Below are positions 62,532 through 64,000 of a stretch of 64,000 bases of DNA, piece by piece. The DNA comes from an uncultured Prevotellaceae bacterium (lineage in GTDB: Bacteria; Bacteroidota; Bacteroidia; Bacteroidales; Bacteroidaceae). The DNA lies in assembly GCA_902790625.1 (NCBI GenBank), contig CADASP010000001.1:124001-188000 (forward strand), given 5' to 3'. Below the pieces are notes generated by a model. The model had not been told where the DNA came from and did no database searches. It saw only the letters and a list, made by a program, of their open reading frames with translations. A program made the position numbers and the translations under genes. Numbering within the stretch: position 1 is the stretch's first letter; the number at the start of each line of letters is the position of its first letter.

Positions 62532-64000
62532 TTAGTTTTGCATATATTTCCTGCCGTTCTTCACCACGATGCCCTTGTAGGTGGCGTCGACCTTCTGGCC
62601 GCGCAGGTTGTAGAGCACATCGCTGGTGATGGTGATAGCCTTCACACCGTTGATGCTGTCCTCGATGGCTCCCTGACGGGTGATGAGGAACTTGGTGATG
62701 AAGACGTTGGTGCTGGCCTTTGAGCGAGCCAGCTTGATGGTCTTGCTGCCAGCTGCATCTCCTGCGGGGTAGGTGATGGTGTTGGGCTGTTGAGCGTAAT
62801 CGTCGTGTACATTGTTCCACACCACCTCGTCGCCCTGGTCGATGACGGTGCCGTTCTCAAAGAGGATGTAGAGCGTACCGTTGGCATCGGTGTCCTTGTT
62901 GCGATAGGCCGTGATGGCAATCTGGTCGTTGGCCTCGAGTGCCTCGTCGAGTGTGATGGTGATGTTGTCGGTTTCGATGTTAGCCTTCTTCGAGCTGACC
63001 TTCAGTGTGTAGTATCCCTTGTTGGCAGCATTCACCGATGCCTCGTCGGCACCATGGCCCTCTACGCTACCACCCACGCAGGTGGCTCCCTCTTCGGCAC
63101 CCTCCCATAGGAAGATGGTCTGAGTGTTGACCTCCTCAGCGGGCTTCTCCTCCTTAGAGTAGTACATGGCGGTGACCACCATGATGTTCTCCTGTGCTGA
63201 TGCCTGCTTGGCATCCCAGTCGGCATTGTCGGGGTCGCTGAAGAAGAAGTTCTGGAAAGCGAACTGCGAGATGTTGGTCCATCCGGTGAGGTCGAGATAG
63301 TACTTCTTAGGCTCTGCCGAACCAAGGATCATCATGTTCTCCTGTGCACCGTCGGCCTTGTCGCCTTGCATCACGAACTGCACGTCGCCACTGGCCGAAG
63401 CCACCTCGATGACGATGGTGTTCCATCCTGCGGGGTCGAATGTGCCAATCCACTTGCTGTACCATCCAGCGCTGCCAGCGTCGAAGACGAAGGCACCCTG
63501 GTCGGCCTTGTAGCCGCCGATGGTAGTGAAGTCGATTTCCTTGGTGGTCTCCACGGGCAGGTCGGAGATGGCAGCCTCATACTCGGCTGTGCTGGCCCAA
63601 TAAGCTTCTTCGATAGTGATGGAACCGGCATCGTTCATGTTCTGGAAAGCCACGCTGTTGATGGTGGCCTTGTGCTCGTCGAGCTTGATGCCCACGACTC
63701 CGCCCTTGGCCTTCTTCTCGGCGGTGACCTGTCCCTGATAGAACTCGGGGCCCCACTGTCCGATGACACCATTGGCGTTGTACTGGATGATGACATTGAC
63801 ATCGCAGGTGGAAGCGCTGTACTTCACCACGAGATAGTCGAATGCCGATGCATCGAAATAGGTCATGTTGGTGTCGTCGGTGGTTCCGGCCTCTTGGTTC
63901 TGAATCAGCTCTCCACTGCTGAGGGTGACACCCTGCCAGCTCCATCCGCCGGCGAACTCGATGGTAGTGCCGTTGGTGTAGAGGCTGCTCAGGTCGAGGG
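62532..64000 (-). CDS. Secreted carbohydrate-binding-like protein, N-terminus beyond the window
   Basis: The frame is open from the right edge (64000) to the stop at 62532, so at least 489 residues and truncated at the 5' side by the window. It is beta-rich with repeated segments (FDYLVVKYSASTCDVNVIIQY; WNTIVIEVASASGDVQFVMQG) that resemble carbohydrate-binding modules arranged in tandem. The C-terminus VLYNLRGQKVD, KGIVVKNGRKYMQN is the Prevotella-type tail for surface attachment or secretion. No catalytic domain is visible in the part present. Confidence 0.7.
   Translation of the reverse strand, partial: LDLSSLYTNGTTIEFAGGWSWQGVTLSSGELIQNQEAGTTDDTNMTYFDASAFDYLVVKYSASTCDVNVIIQYNANGVIGQWGPEFYQGQVTAEKKAKGGVVGIKLDEHKATINSVAFQNMNDAGSITIEEAYWASTAEYEAAISDLPVETTKEIDFTTIGGYKADQGAFVFDAGSAGWYSKWIGTFDPAGWNTIVIEVASASGDVQFVMQGDKADGAQENMMILGSAEPKKYYLDLTGWTNISQFAFQNFFFSDPDNADWDAKQASAQENIMVVTAMYYSKEEKPAEEVNTQTIFLWEGAEEGATCVGGSVEGHGADEASVNAANKGYYTLKVSSKKANIETDNITITLDEALEANDQIAITAYRNKDTDANGTLYILFENGTVIDQGDEVVWNNVHDDYAQQPNTITYPAGDAAGSKTIKLARSKASTNVFITKFLITRQGAIEDSINGVKAITITSDVLYNLRGQKVDATYKGIVVKNGRKYMQN

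Noticed and set aside
1..64000. Prophage or integrative element
   Set aside because: No integrase, phage structural or conjugation genes are present; the mobile signals are all short repeat-bounded units.

Overview
The window looks like a chromosomal segment of a Bacteroidota bacterium, most likely a Prevotellaceae-type gut or oral species. The evidence is gene content (LptF-type permease, BACON and SUMF lipoproteins, GH92 and GH27 glycosidases, DUF4421, DUF1460, KorAB), promoters of the Bacteroidota type (TTTG, about 19-20 bp, TAnnTTTG), secreted proteins with the short Gly/Lys-rich C-terminal tails common in Prevotella, and dense palindromic or tandem repeats between genes. I see no rRNA, tRNA or CRISPR array.

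Layout: 1-6.2 kb holds the tail of an ATPase gene, a Na/Pi cotransporter, topoisomerase IV subunit B, then (minus strand) a VanZ-like protein, the c-di-AMP cyclase CdaA and FolP. 6.2-13.7 kb (minus) holds MTA/SAH nucleosidase, RibBA, an LptF/G permease, a Bcp peroxiredoxin and a large secreted protein. 13.9-19.7 kb holds LemA plus DUF2207, an M20 deacylase and a pRiA4b-ORF3/SEC-C protein. 19.9-25.3 kb holds a two-gene lipoprotein operon and an ECF sigma/partner pair. 26.5-31.4 kb holds KduD, KduI (split by a four-helix-bundle cassette) and a GH27 enzyme. 31.4-39.9 kb holds TyrS, MutS, DUF4421, an AraC regulator and RNase HII. 39.9-53.4 kb (minus) holds SufS, a large secreted protein, a histidine-phosphatase/GH92 fusion, PriA and an MG2-like secreted protein. 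55-64 kb holds DUF1460, KorA, a DUF559 cassette, KorB, SufB, an aquaporin and a truncated secreted protein.

The most interesting signal is a set of small repeat-bounded elements that sit between or inside housekeeping genes. A DUF559 endonuclease-like gene lies between korA and korB inside 28-bp near-perfect terminal inverted repeats (58534-59002). The right repeat is translated as the new N-terminus of KorB. A 90-bp version with the same ends and no gene is inserted in frame in sufS, and a half copy is in frame in sufB. Related palindromic elements are in frame in priA, in the GH92 gene and in the 11.6-kb gene, and occur as tandem arrays between genes. A second small gene (four-helix bundle, S23 family) sits between kduI and kduD within its own inverted repeats. 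I infer, but cannot prove, that small nuclease or helper genes mobilise miniature elements that tolerate in-frame insertion, much as RAYT transposases relate to REP sequences or as Rickettsia palindromic elements sit inside genes. A separate 614-bp repeat with 35-bp imperfect inverted ends occurs once complete and twice as core copies.
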